Source: Hydractinia symbiolongicarpus
Lineage: Eukaryota; Cnidaria; Hydrozoa; Anthoathecata; Hydractiniidae
DNA length: 64,000 nucleotides
Reading direction: 5' to 3'
Assembly: GCF_029227915.1 (NCBI RefSeq)
Contig: NC_079876.1
Span: 9,488,001-9,552,000 of the forward strand
This document shows, piece after piece, positions 14,640 through 27,630 of this stretch. Every line of letters begins with the position of its first letter. Within the stretch, counting starts at the first letter, position 1. The notes beneath the pieces were generated by a model, which made no database searches, was not told the DNA's origin, and was given only the letters and a program-made list of their open reading frames with translations. A program made the translations under genes and the position numbers.

Positions 14640-14780
14640 CATCATAAAAAGCCAACCACCACCAACAACTGGCTAGCTAGCTAGGAATATATATATATAT
14701 ATGTAGCCATGTTCTTTATACCTAGCTAAGTCTCCAGTGACTAGCTATTAGCTGCTGTAGCTAGCTAATGCTAGCTTTAA
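14640..14780. repeat. TAGC-rich palindromic simple sequence and (AT)n
   Basis: A dense run of GCTAGC/TAGCTAGC around (AT)7 (about 14688-14702) lies near the left third of island 1. The copy in island 2 has (AT)8, the only length difference in the shared left part of the two islands. The same TAGC motif is abundant in the extra segment of island 2 but virtually absent from the satellite monomers, so the island DNA has a different origin from the array. Confidence 0.7.
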
Positions 14781-15099
14781 ACTAAAGATTCCCAGTATAT
14801 ATATTCCCACAAAACACATCAAACGTTATTAACCCTGAAAATTTTAAACATTTTCCTGGGTTTTTTTTGGTTTGCGAAGTTCTTTTCCTCCAAATATTCT
14901 GAAAATAAAGTTTAGAAATTACTTATTTTTAAAATGTAAATTTAATTTGTTTCAAATTGTGGGCAAGAACCTTAATCAGCATGCTAAAAGAACTGACTTT
15001 TCTTAATTTAAAATTACTAAACACAACCATTTTCTTACATTTAGTGTAAACTTTTGTGTGTATGGCTTATATTTAATACACCAAAAGAGCTACTTTGTT

Positions 15100-16340
15100 G
15101 ATTTCAATTTTATACTCTTTGTAAGCTATTTTTTTCTTCTTTTTGACATTTCTGTTTTACCACTCAATTTTTACATTTTATAAGTTATTTGGAACAGAAT
15201 GGTATGAAATAGACCAAATAACTGATCTTAGTTGTTTTTAATTTACAGGCTGTCTGTGAAACTTTAAGGAGAACATTTGGTGGAAGACAATGGCATGACA
15301 TATACTGATAGAACTGATTTTTGTTGTGTTAGATGTTAAATCTGAACCTTTTTGACATTTTATGTTAATTTTGCGAGGAAGGACCATATATATATACACA
15401 GAAGAAGAATTCGATTTTACACCTTGCAAGCTTTGTTTTTCTATATTTTGTATAAATTCTTACTGGGGAGGACTCCGTGCAATATATCGAAATGACTGAT
15501 CCTTCTCGATTTAAATTTGATGTGTTCTAAATCGTATATAGTTTTGGAAATTTTGTGTAAGATTTAATAGGTAAGGGCTAGATGCAATATGTCAAAAAAC
15601 TTTTTTTGTTGAATCAGAAGCACTCCCTATAACCATTCTTTTTTTTACAGTTTGTGAAGCTTTTGTGAGAAAAGAGTGTATGCAATATTATCGAAATAAC
15701 TGATTTTTGTTGCAAACTGTTTTTCTTTGGCATTTTGGATTAAAATATTGTTTTAGAGGGCATATGCAGTAGATATATGTACTGAAATAGTTAAATTTTG
15801 CAAACTTTAATTTTGTCGTTACCTCTCATTTTTTACATTTTGATTAAACTTTTGTGGGAGACCGTTGGTATGCGAAGGACCAAAATAAGAGATTTTAGTA
15901 TTATTTAGAATTTGTATTTTGTGTTGCAAAATTGGTGCAAAAATTGACATAAAATGAACTTATATACAGATTGATTGCTGTTGTTTAACATGACTCATTA
16001 TGACTTATATATATATTTTATGAAAATTTGTGACAGAATACTATGTGAGATTTGAAATTTTGTTTACTTTATTGATGGTAAAACAGCATGCAAATTGCTA
16101 AAAGGACTTTATTAATTTTAGATTTAAACACTGTTATTTTGTTGGCATTTTGTCTAAAGTTTGGTGAGGAAGGACTGTATGCAATATATCAAATAATGTT
16201 TTATTGCATTATAATTTGTCCTTGCAAATCCCTTTTTTTACACCTTAGATAAAAAATTCTGTCAGAGGCACAATTTATTGTTTATTTTTCACATTGTGTG
16301 TCAACCTTTGGCAGGGTTTGCAATAAACTAACTGATTTTA
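15100..16340. repeat. Degenerate ~95-105 bp internal tandem repeats of island 1
   Basis: A recurring pattern is ACATTTTG-n-TTTTGTG(A/G)GG, then GTATGCAATATATCGAAAT, then AACTGATTTTTGTTG. Recognisable unit cores occur at about 15200, 15291, 15479, 15584, 15682, 15766, 15871, 16181 and 16322, with gaps that are mostly multiples of 86-105 bp. Similarity between units is low by eye, so this is an old array. Helitron-related elements of the HINE/DINE-1 group are known to carry internal tandem arrays, which fits the proposed classification but does not prove it. Confidence 0.6.
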
Positions 16341-16665
16341 CCATATACAATGAGAGAGATTTGTGTTTGACATTGATCAGCTTTTTTGTATATATGTGGC
16401 GTTTTGAGTGATTTAAATTTTATGGGTGAGATGTATGTTGAAATGCTTTTGGAAACTTCTTTCCGAATAATTTTCGCATTTGTCAGATGGTCAGAGCAAG
16501 TAATTTTAGTAGATTTAGATTTTAAATGTCACATAAATACTGCAGTTGTTGAAAACCTTTAATTTTTTTGGTCATTTATATAATAATGCAGATGTAAGAT
16601 GCGCACTGCTGTATTGTTTGTTTTTTGATGGACGCATATCTGCTACATAAATTAAATGGAATACA

Positions 16666-16692
16666 GTGGATTCTTCCACGGGAAACAGCTAG
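16666..16692 (+). other. Helitron-type 3' end: hairpin plus CTAG
   Basis: GTGGA (16666-16670) and TCCAC (16675-16679) form a perfect 5-bp stem with a TTCT loop. Nine bases follow (GGGAAACAG), then CTAG (16689-16692) and a host T. The same structure lies at 43467-43493 in island 2. Helitron 3' termini classically have a short hairpin about 10 nt upstream of CTRR. The stem is shorter than average, which keeps confidence moderate. Confidence 0.55.
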
Positions 16693-19600
16693 TATGATAT
16701 TACTAGGTTGCATCGCTTTTAACAGTGAAACGATTGAATGTGGGACTTAATTGAACTAACTTTGGACTGTGACCTGATAAATGTGATAAATGAGACAATT
16801 AGACTCTAAGAAATAACATTCATCTTAATTTGACATGATTGCCGGACCTCAGCGATTACACTGGGCGCTCTGGTAGCGCTTCATTTAAGAATTTAGATAA
16901 ATAAGTAATTCTTTACCGTGGGACCAATCCTAGCCGTTATCGCGCGCTGAAGAAATAGCGACAGTTTCAAAAACTGCATTACATTGACTTTCTAACGGTG
17001 TCAGTTCGTTTGAGTTACAATGGTTGAGTCACATATTCGTACCAACATGTATATAGCGATATTTTTCTGATATTACTAGATTGCTTCGCTTTTAACAATG
17101 AAACGATTGACTGTAGGACTTAATTGAACTAACTTTGGACTGTAACCTGATAAATGTGATAAATGAGACAATTGGACTCCAAGAAATGACATTCATCTTA
17201 ATTTGACATGATTGCCGGAACTAAGCGTTTACACTGGGCTCTGTGGTAGAGCTTCATTTAAAAATTTAGATATATAAGTCATTCTTTACCGTGGGACCAA
17301 TCCTAGCCGTTATCGCGCGCTGAAGAAATGCAGACAGTTTCAAAAAGTACATTTCATTGACTATCTAACAGTATCAATCCGTTTGACTTACAACGGTTGA
17401 GTCACATATTCTTACCAAAATGTATTTCGTGATATCTTTCCGGTATTACTAGGTTGTATCGCTTTCAACAGTGAAACGATTGACCGTGGAACTTAATTGA
17501 ACTGATTTTTGGCTGTGACCTGATAAATGTGATAAATGAGAGAATTGGACTCAAAGAAATAACATTCTTTTTAATTTGACGTGATTGCCGGAGCTGAGCG
17601 TTTACACTGGGCGCCGTGGTAGCTCTTCATTTAAAAATTAAGATAAAAAAGTTACTTTTTAACTGTTGGACCAATCCTAGCCGGTAGCGCACGCTGAAGA
17701 AATAGCGACAGTTTCAAACACTACATTTCAATGAGTTTCTATCGATGTCAGTCCTTTTGAGTTACAACGGTTGGGTCACATATTCGTACCAACATGTATT
17801 TAGCGATATTTATCTGTTATTACTAGGTTGCATCGCTTTTAACAGTGAAACGATTGAATGTGGGACTTAATTGAACTAATTTTGGACTGTGAACTGATAA
17901 ATGTGATAAATGAGGCAATTGGACTCCAAGAAATAACATTCATCTTAATTTGACATGATTGCCGGAACTCAGCGATTACACTGGGCGCTGTGGTAGCGCT
18001 TCAATTAAAAATTTAGATAAATAAGTAATTCTTTACCGTGGGAGCAATCCTAGCCGTTATCGCGCGCTGAAGAAGTAGCGACAGTTTCAAAAACTGCATT
18101 ACATTGACATTCTAACGGTGTCAGTTCGTTTGAGTTACAATGGTTGGGTCACCTATTCGTACCAACATGTACTTAGCGATATTTTTCAGGTGTTACTAGA
18201 TTGCATCACTTTTACCAATGAAACGATTGACTGTGGGACTTAATTGAACTAACTTTGCACTGTGACCTGATAAATGTGATAAATGTGACAATTAGACTCC
18301 AAGAAATAACATTCATCTTAATTTGAAATGATTGCCGGAACTGAGCGATTACCCTGGGCGCTGTGGTAGCGCTTCATTTAAAAATTTAGATAAATAAGTC
18401 ATTCTTTACCGTGGGACCAATCCTAGCCGTTATCGCGCGCTGAAGAAATAGCGACAGTTTCAAAAACTGCATTACATTGACTTTCTAACGGTGTCAGTTC
18501 GTTTGAGTTACAATGGTTGGGTCACATATTCGTACCAACATGTATTTAGCGATATTTTCCTGATATTACTAGATTGCATCCCTTTTACCAATGAAACGAT
18601 TGACTGTGGGACTTAATTGAACTAACTTTGGACTGTGACCTGATAAATGTGATAAATGAGAGAATTGGACTCAAAGAAATAACATTCTTTTTAATTTGAC
18701 GTGATTGCCGGAACTGAGCGTTTACACTGGGCGCTGTATTAGCACTTCATTTAAAAATTTAGATAAATAAGTCATTTTTGCTGTGGGACCAATCCTAGCC
18801 GTTATCCCGCGCAGAAAAAATAGCGACAGTTTCACAAACTACATTTCATTGACTTTTTAACGGCATCAATCCGCTTCAGTTACAACGGTTTCGTCACATA
18901 TTCGTACCAACATGTATTTAGCGATATTTTTCTGTTATTACTAGATTGCTTCGCTTTTAACAAAAAAACGATTGACTGTGGCACTTAATTGAACTAACTT
19001 TGTACTGTGACCTGATAAATGTGATAAATGAGACAATTGGACTCCAAGAAATAACATTCATCTTAATTTGACATGATTGCCGGACCTCAGCGATTACACT
19101 GGGCGCTCTGGTAGCGCTTCATTTAAAAAATTAGATAAATAAGTCATTCTTTACCGTGGGACCAATCCTAGCCGTTATCGCGCGCTGAAAAAATAGCGAC
19201 AGTTTCAAAAACTGCATTTCATTGACTTTCTAACGATGTCAATCCGTTTGAGTTACAACGGTTTTGTCACATATTCGTACCAACATGTATTTAGCGATAT
19301 TTTTCAGGTATTACTAGATTGCATCACTTTTACCAATGAAACGATTGACTGTGGGACTTAATTGAACTAACTTTGGACTGTGACCTGATAAATGTGATAA
19401 ATGTGACAATTGGACTCCAAGAAATAACATTCATCTTAATTTGAAATGATTGCCGGAACTGAGCGATTACCCTGGGCGCTGTGGTAGCGCTTCATTTAAA
19501 AATTTAGATAAATAAGTCATTCTTTACCGTGGGACCAATCCTAGCCGTTATCGCGCGCTGAAGAAATAGCGACAGTTTCAAAAACTGCATTACATTGACT

Positions 19601-22434
19601 TTCTAACGGTGTCAGTTCGTTTGAGTTACAATGGTTGGGTCACATATTCGTACCAACATGTATTTAGCGATATTTTTCTGATATTACTAGATTGCATCCC
19701 TTTTACCAATGAAACGATTGACTGTGGGACTTAATTAAACTAACTTTGGACTGTGACCTGATAAATGTGATAAATGAGAGAATTGGACTCAAAGAAATAA
19801 CATTCTTTTTAATTTGACGTGATTGCCGGAACTGAGCGTTTACACTGGGCGCTGTATTAGCACTTCATTTAAAATTTAAATAAATAAGTCATTTGTGCTG
19901 TGGGACCAATCCTAGCCGTTATCCCGCGCAGAAAAAATAGCGACAGTTTCACAAACTACATTTCATTGACTTTTTAACGGCATCAATCCGCTTCAGTTAC
20001 AACGGTTTCGTCACATACTCGTACCAATATGTATTTAGCGATATTTATCTGATATTACTAGGTTGCATCGCTTTTATCAGTGAAACGATTGAATGTGGGA
20101 CTTAATTGAACTAACTTTGGACTGTGAACTGATAAATGTGATAAATGAGGCAATTGGACTCCAAGAAATAACATTCATCTTAATTTGACATGATTGCCGG
20201 AACTCAGCGATTACACTGGGCGCTGTGGTAGCGCTTCATTTAAAAATTTAGATAAATAAGTCATTCTTTACCGTGGGACCAATCCTAGCCGTTATCGCGC
20301 GCTGTAGAAATAGCGACAGTTTCAAAAACTGCATTACATTGACTTTCTAACGGTGTCAGTTCGATTGAGTTACAATGGTTGGCTCACCTATTCGTACCAA
20401 CATGTACTTAGCGATATTTTTCTGATATTACTAGATTGCTGCGCTTTTAACAATGAAACGATTGACTGTGGGACTTAATTGAACAAACTTTGGACTGTGA
20501 CCTGATAAATGTGATAAATGAGGCAATTGGACTCCAAGAAATAACATTCATCTTAATTTGACATGATTGCCGGAACTCAGCGATTACACTGGGCGCTGTG
20601 GTAGCGCTTCATTAAAACATTTAGATAAATAAGTCATTCTTTACCGTGGGACCAATCCTAGCCGTTATCGCGCGCTGAAGAAATAGCGACAGTTTCAAAA
20701 AACTGCATTACATTGACTTTCTAACGGTGTCAGTCCGTTTGAGTTACAATGGTTGGGTCACATATTCGTACCAACATGTATTTAGCGATGTTTTTCTGAT
20801 ATTACTAGATTGCTTCGCTTTTAACAATGAAACGATTGACTGTGGGACTTAATTGAACTAACTTTGGACTGTGACCTGATAAATGTGATAAATGAGACAA
20901 TTGGACTCCAAGAAATAACATTCATCTTAATTTGACATGATTGCCGGACCTCAGCGAATACACTGGGCGCTCTGGTAGCGCTTCATTTTAAAATTTAGAT
21001 AAATAAGTCATTCTTTACCGTGGGACCAATCCTAGCCATTATCGCGCGCTGAAGAATTAGCGACAGTTTTAAAAACTGCATTTCAATGACTTTCTAACGA
21101 TGTCAATCCGTTTGAGTTACAACGGTTTTGTCACATATTCGTACCAACATGTATTTAGCGATATTTTTCAGGTATTACTAGATTGCATCACTTTTACCAA
21201 TGAAACGATTGACTGTGGGACTTAATTGAACTAACTTTGGACTGTGACCTGATAAATGTGATAAATGAGACAATTGGACTCCAAGAAATAACATTCATCT
21301 TAATTTGACATGATTGCCGGACCTCAGCGAATACACTGGGCGCTCTGGTAGCGCTTCATTTAAAAATTTAGATAAATAAGTCATTCTTTACCGTGGGACC
21401 AATCCTAGCCATTATCGCGCGCTGAAGAATTAGCGACAGTTTTAAAAACTGCATTTCAATGACTTTCTAACGATGTCAATCCGTTTGAGTTACAACGGTT
21501 TTGTCACATATTCGTACCAACATGTATTTAGCGATATTTTTCAGGTATTACTAGATTGCATCACTTTTACCAATGAAACGATTGACTGTGGGACTTAATT
21601 GAACTAACTTTGCACTGTGACCTGATAATTGTGATAAATGAGAGAATTGGACTCAAAGGAATAACATTCTTTTTAATTTGGCCTGATTGCCGGAACTGAG
21701 CGTTTACACTGGGCGCTGTGGTAGCACTTTATTTAAAAATTTAGATAAATAAGTCATTTTTGCTGTGGGACCAATCCTAGCCGTTATCCCGCGCAGAAGA
21801 AATAGCGACAGTTTCAAAAACTACATTTCATTGACTTTCTAACGGTATCACTCCGCTTCAGTTACAACGGTTGCGTCACATACTCGTACCAACATGTATT
21901 TAGCGATATTTATCTGATATTACTAGGTTGCATCGCTTTTAACAGTGAAACGATTGAATGTGGGACTTAATTGAACTAACTTTGGACTGTGACCTGATAA
22001 ATGTGATAAATGAGACAATTAGACTCCAAGAAATAACATTCATCTTAATTTGACATGATTGCCGGACCTCAGCGATTACACTGGGCGCTCTGGTAGCGCT
22101 TCATTTAAAAATTTAGATAAATAAGTAATTCTTTACCGTGGGACCAATCCTAGCCGTTATCGCGCGCTGAAGAAATAGCGACAGTTTCAAAAACTGCATT
22201 ACATTGACTTTCTAACGGTGTCAGTTCGTTTGAGTTACAATGGTTGAGTCACATATTCGTACCAACATGTATATAGCGATATTTTTCTGATATTACTAGA
22301 TTGCTTCGCTTTTAACAATGAAACGATTGACTGTAGGACTTAATTGAACTAACTTTGGACCTTAACCTGATAAATGTGATAAATGAGACAATTGGACTCC
22401 AAGAAATAACATTCATCTTAATTTGACATGATTG

Positions 22435-25400
22435 CCGGAACTGAGCGTTTACACTGGGCTCTGTGGTAGAGCTTCATTTAAAAATTTAGATATATAAGTC
22501 ATTCTTTACCGTGGGACCAATCCTAGCCGTTATCGCGCGCTGAAGAAATGCAGACAGTTTCAAAAAGTACATTTCATTGACTATCTAACAGTATCAATCC
22601 GTTTGAGTTACAACGGTTGAGTCACATATTCTTACCAAAATGTATTTCGTGATATCTTTCCGGTATTACTAGGTTGTATCGCTTTCAACAGTGAAACGAT
22701 TGACCGTGGAACTTAATTGAACTGATTTTTGGCTGTGACCTGATAAATGTAATAAATGAGAGAATTGGACTCAAAGAAATAACATTCTTTTTAATTTGAC
22801 GTGATTGCCGGAGCTGAGCGTTTACACTGGGCGCCGTGGTAGCTCTTCATTTAAAAATTAAGATAAAAAAGTTACTTTTTAACTGTTGGACCAATCCTAG
22901 CCGGTAGCGCACGCTGAAGAAATAGCGACAGTTTCAAATACTACATTTCAATGAGCTTCTATCGATGTCAGTCCGTTTGAGTTACCACGGTTGGGTCACA
23001 TATTCGTACCAACATGTATTTAGCGATATTTATCTGTTATTACTAGGTTGCATCGCTTTTAACAGTGAAACGATTGAATGTGGGACTTAATTGAACTAAC
23101 TTTGGACTGTTACCTGATAAATGTAATAAATGTGACAATTGGACTCCAAGAATAAACATTCATCTTAATTTGACATGATTGCCGGAACTGAGCGATCACA
23201 TTGGGCGCTGTGGTAGTGCTTCATTTAAAAATTTAGATAAATAAATCATTTTTTACCGTGGGACCAATCCTAGCCGTTATCGCGCGCTGAAGAAATAGCG
23301 ACAGTTCAAAAACTGCACTACATTGACTTTCTAACGGTGTCAGTCCGTTTGAGTTACAATGGTTGGGTCACATATTCGTACCAACATGTATTTAGAGATA
23401 TTTTTCTGATATTACTAGATTGCTTCGCATTTAACAATGAAACGATTGACTGTGGGACTTAATTGAACTAACTTTGGACTGCAACCTGATAAATGTGATA
23501 AATAAGACAATTGGACTCCAAGAAATAACATTCTTCTTAATTAGACTTGTTTGCCTGCACTCAGCGATTACACTAGGCGCTGTGGTAGCGCTTTATTTTA
23601 AAATTTAGATTAATAAGTCTTTTTTTACTGTGGGACCAATCCTAGCTGTTATTTCGCGCTGAAGAAATACAGACAATTTCAAAAAGTACATTTCATTGAC
23701 TTTCTAACAGTATCAATCCGTTTGAGTTACAACGGTTGAGTCACATATTCTTACCGAAATATATTTCGTGATATCTTTCCAGTATTACTAGATTGCATCG
23801 ATTTCAACAGTGAAACGATTGACCGTGGAACTTAATTGAACTCATTTTGGGCTGTGACCTTATAAATGTGAAAGTGAGACAATTGAACTCCAAGAAATAT
23901 CATTCTTCTTGATTTGACATGATTGCCGCAACTCAGCGATTACACGGGGCGCTGTGGTAGCGCTTCATTTAAAAATTAAGATAAAAAAGTTACTTTTTAA
24001 CAGTAGCCGGTAGCGCACGCTGAAGAAATAGCGACAGTTTCAAACACTACATTTCAATGAGTTTCTATCAATGTCAGTCCGTTTGAATTACAACGGTTGG
24101 GTCACATATTCGTACCAACATGTATTTAGCGATATTTATCTGTTATTACTAGGTTGCATCGCTTTTAACAGTGAAACGATTGAATGTGGGACTTAATTGA
24201 ACTAACTTTGGACTGTTAACTTATAAATGTAAAAAATGTGACAACTGGACTCCAAGAATAAACATTCATCTTAATTTGACATGATTGCCGGAGCTGAGCG
24301 ATCACACTGGGCGCTGCGGTAGCGCTTCATTTAAAAATTTAGATAAATAAATCATTTTTTACCGTGGGACCAATCCTAGCCGTTATCGCGCGCTGAAGAA
24401 ATAGCGAAAGTTTCAAAAACTACATTTCATTGACTTTCTAACAATGTCAATCCGCTGGAGTTACAACGGTTTTGTCACATATTCGTACCAACATGTATTT
24501 AGCGATATTTTTCTGGTATTAATAGATTGCATCCCTTTTACCAATGAAACCATTGACTGTGGGACTTAATTGAACTAACTTTGGACTGTGACCTGATAAA
24601 TGTGATAAATGAGAGAATTGGACTCAAAGAAATAACATTCTTTTTAATTTGACGTGATTGCCGGAGCTGAGCGTTTACACTGGGCGCTGTGGTAGCACTT
24701 CATTTAAAAATTTAGATAAATAAGTCATTTTTGCTGTGGGACCAATCCTAGCCGTTATCCCGCGCAGAAGAAATAGCGACAGTTTCAAAAACTACATTTC
24801 ATTGACTTTCTAACGGTATCAATCCGCTTCAGTTACAACGGTAGCGTCACATACTCGTACCAACATGTATTTAGCGATATTTATCTGATATTACTAGGTT
24901 GCATCGCTTTTAACAGTGAAACGATTGAATGTGGGACTTAATTGAACTAACTTTGGACTGTGACCTGATAAATGTGATAAATGAGACAATTGGACTCCAA
25001 GAATTAACATTCATCTTAATTTGACATGATTGCCGGAACTCAGCGATTACACTGGGCGCTGTGGTAGCGCTTCATTTAAAAATTTAGATAAATAAGTCAT
25101 TCTTTACTATGGGACCAATCCTAGCCGTTATCGCGCGCTGAGGAAATAGCGACAGTTTCAAAAACTGCACTACATTGACTTTCTAACGGTGTCAGTCCGT
25201 TTGAGTTACAACGGTTGGTCACATATTCGTACCAACATGTATTTAGAGATATTTTTCTGATGTTACTAGATTGCTTCGCATTTAACAATGAAACGATTGA
25301 CTGTGGGACTTAATTGAACTAACTTTGGACTGCGACCTGATAAATGTGATAAATAAGACAATTGGACTCCAAGAAATAACATTCTTCTTAATTAGACTTG

Positions 25401-27630
25401 TTTGCCTGAACTCAGCGATTACACTAGGCGCTGTGGTAGCGCTTTATTTTAAAATTTAGATTAATAAGTCTTTTTTTACTGTGGGACCAATCCTAGCTGT
25501 TATTTCGCGCTGAAGAAATACAGACAATTTCAAAAAGTACATTTCATTGACTTTCTAACAGTATCAATCCGTTTGAGTTACAACGGTTGAGTCACATATT
25601 CTTACCAAAATATATTTCGTGATATCTTTCCAGTATTACTAGATTGCATCGATTTCAACAGTGAAACGATTGACCGTGGAACTTAATTGAACTCATTTTG
25701 GGCTGTGACCTTATAAATGTGAAAGTGAGACAATTGAACTCCAAGAAATAACATTCTTTTTGATTTGACATGATTGCCGCAACTCAGCGATTACACGGGG
25801 CGCTGTGGTAGCGCTTCATTTAAAAATTAAGATAAAAAAGTTACTTTTTAACAGTAGCCGGTAGCGCACGCTGAAGAAATAGCGACAGTTTCAAACACTA
25901 CATTTCAATGAGTTTCTATCGATGTCAGTCCGTTTGAGTTACAACGGTTGGGTCACATATTCGTACCAACATGTATTTAGCGATATTTATCTGTTATTAC
26001 TAGGTTGCATCGCTTTTAACAGTGAAACGATTGAATGTGGGACTTAATTGAACTAACTTTGGACTGTTACCCTATAAATGTAATAAATGTGACAATTGGA
26101 CTCCAAGAATAAACATTCATCTTAATTTGACATGATTGCCGCAACTGAGCGATCACACTGGGCGCTGCGGTAGCGCTTCATTTAAAAATTTAGATTAAAT
26201 AAGTCATTCTTTACCGTGGGACCAATCCTAGCCGTTATCGCGCGCTGAGGAAATAGCGACAGTTTCAAAAACTGCACTACATTGACTTTCTAACGGTGTC
26301 AGTTCGTTTGAGTTACAATGGTTGGGTCACCTATTCGTACCAACATGTATTTAGCGATATTTTTCTGATATTACTAGATTGCATCCCTTTTACCAATGAA
26401 ACGATTGACTGTGGGACTTAATTGAACTAACTTTGGACTGTGACCTGATAAATGTGATAAATGAGAGAATTGGACTCAAAGAAATAACATTCTTTTTAAT
26501 TTGACGTGATTGCCGGAACTGAGCGTTTACACTGGGCGCTGTATTAGCACTTCATTTAAAAATTTAAATAAATAAGTCATTTTTGCTGTGGGACCAATCC
26601 TAGCCGTTATCCCGCGCAGAAAAAATAGCGACAATTTCACAAACTACATTTCATTGACTTTCTAACGGCATCAATCCGCTTCAGTTACAACGGTTTCGTC
26701 ACATACTCGTACCAATATGTATTTAGCGATATTTATCTGATATTACTAGGTTGCATCGCTTTTATCAGTGAAACGATTGAATGTGGGACTTAATTGAACT
26801 AATTTTGGACTGTGAACTGATAAATGTGATAAATGAGGCAATTGGACTCCAAGAAATAACATTCATCTTAATTTGACATGATTGCCGGAACTCAGCGATT
26901 ACACTGGGCGCTGTGGTAGCGCTTCAATTAAAAATTTAGATAAATAAGTAATTCTTTACCGTGGGAGCAATCCTAGCCGTTATCGCGCGCTGAAGAAGTA
27001 GCGACAGTTTCAAAAACTGCATTACATTGACATTCTAACGGTGTCAGTTCGTTTGAGTTACAATGGTTGGGTCACCTATTCGTACCAACATGTACTTAGC
27101 GATAATTTTCTGATATTACTAGATTGCTTCGCTTTTAACAATGAAACGATTGACTGTGGGACTTAATTGAACAAACTTTGGACTGTGACCTGATAAATGT
27201 GATAAATGAGGCAATTGGACTCCAAGAAATAACATTCATCTTAATTTGACATGATTGCCGGAACTCAGCGATTACACTGGGCGCTGTGGTAGCGCTTCAT
27301 TTAAAAATTTAGATAAATAAGTCATTCTTTACCGTGAGACCAATCCTAGCCGTTATCGCGCGCTGAAGAAATAGCGACAGTTTCAAAAACTGCATTACAT
27401 TGACTTTCTAACGGTGTCAGTCCGTTTGAGTTACAATGGTTGGGTCACATATTCGTACCAACATGTATTTAGCGATATTTTTCTGATATTACTAGATTGC
27501 TTCGCTTTTAACAAAGAAACGATTGACTGTGGGACTTAATTGAACTAACTTTGGACTGTGACCTGATAAATGTGATAAATGAGACAATTGGACTCCAAGA
27601 AATAACATTCATCTTAATTTGACATGATTG
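22435..27630. repeat. 14-monomer higher-order repeat, unit 1 (5,196 bp)
   Basis: Starts at the CCGGAACTGAGCGTTTACAC monomer bearing GGGCTCTGTGGTAGAGC. Markers recur exactly 5,196 bp later: GAAATGCAGA at 22545 and 27741, and CAGTAGCCGG at 24001 and 29197. Private variants such as TTTGCCTGCACTCAG, CAATCCGCTGGAG and GGTATTAATAGATTG are repeated in the same order. After a one-base gap (GGTTGGTCAC near 25216) the offset becomes 5,197. 5,196 divided by 14 is 371 bp per monomer. A related unit begins at 17.2 kb (offset 5,220). Confidence 0.88.

Larger units (their letters stand above)
14144..16692 (+). mobile_element. Island 1: putative non-autonomous Helitron
   Basis: Non-satellite DNA interrupts a monomer. 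The host reads GCGATATTTA before and TATGATATTACTAGG after; joining them regenerates the normal GCGATATTTATCTGATATTAC with one mismatch and no target-site duplication. The element starts with TC (14144), ends with CTAG (16689-16692) and lies between host A and T. A 14-nt hairpin (GTGGA-TTCT-TCCAC, 16666-16679) lies 9 nt before the CTAG. These are the established hallmarks of Helitron rolling-circle transposons. There is no Rep/helicase reading frame, so it would depend on another element. The interior holds a TAGC-rich part (14640-14780) and degenerate ~95-105 bp tandem units (15100-16340). Short minus-strand frames here begin at TTG and look meaningless. The alternative is an unrelated insertion with coincidental ends. 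Confidence 0.6.
9580..26190. repeat. Super-repeat copy A (satellite + island 1)
   Basis: This stretch aligns with copy B (31470-54460). From 12,655 to the island the offset is exactly 21,145 bp, shown by the unique AAAAAACTGG run (13301 vs 34446) and the island start (14141 vs 35286). Between 9.6 and 11.4 kb the offset is 21,888-21,892 bp because of local monomer gains and losses. Right of the island the offset is 26,801 bp, then 27,908 after 17715, and 27,162 near 22435. Offsets change in steps of about 1, 2 or 3 monomers, so the copies differ mainly by unequal exchange and by one 5,654-bp segment. The edges are approximate. Confidence 0.8.

Noticed and set aside
15238-15429. 63-codon minus-strand frame conserved in both islands (also 36385-36576)
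   Set aside because: Conservation is explained by the recent island duplication. It begins at TTG and overlaps the degenerate tandem repeat, with no recognisable domain.
14144-16692. Terminal inverted repeats of a cut-and-paste transposon at the island ends
   Set aside because: The two ends share only TTCCC and TCCAC-sized matches when reverse-complemented, and there is no target-site duplication.
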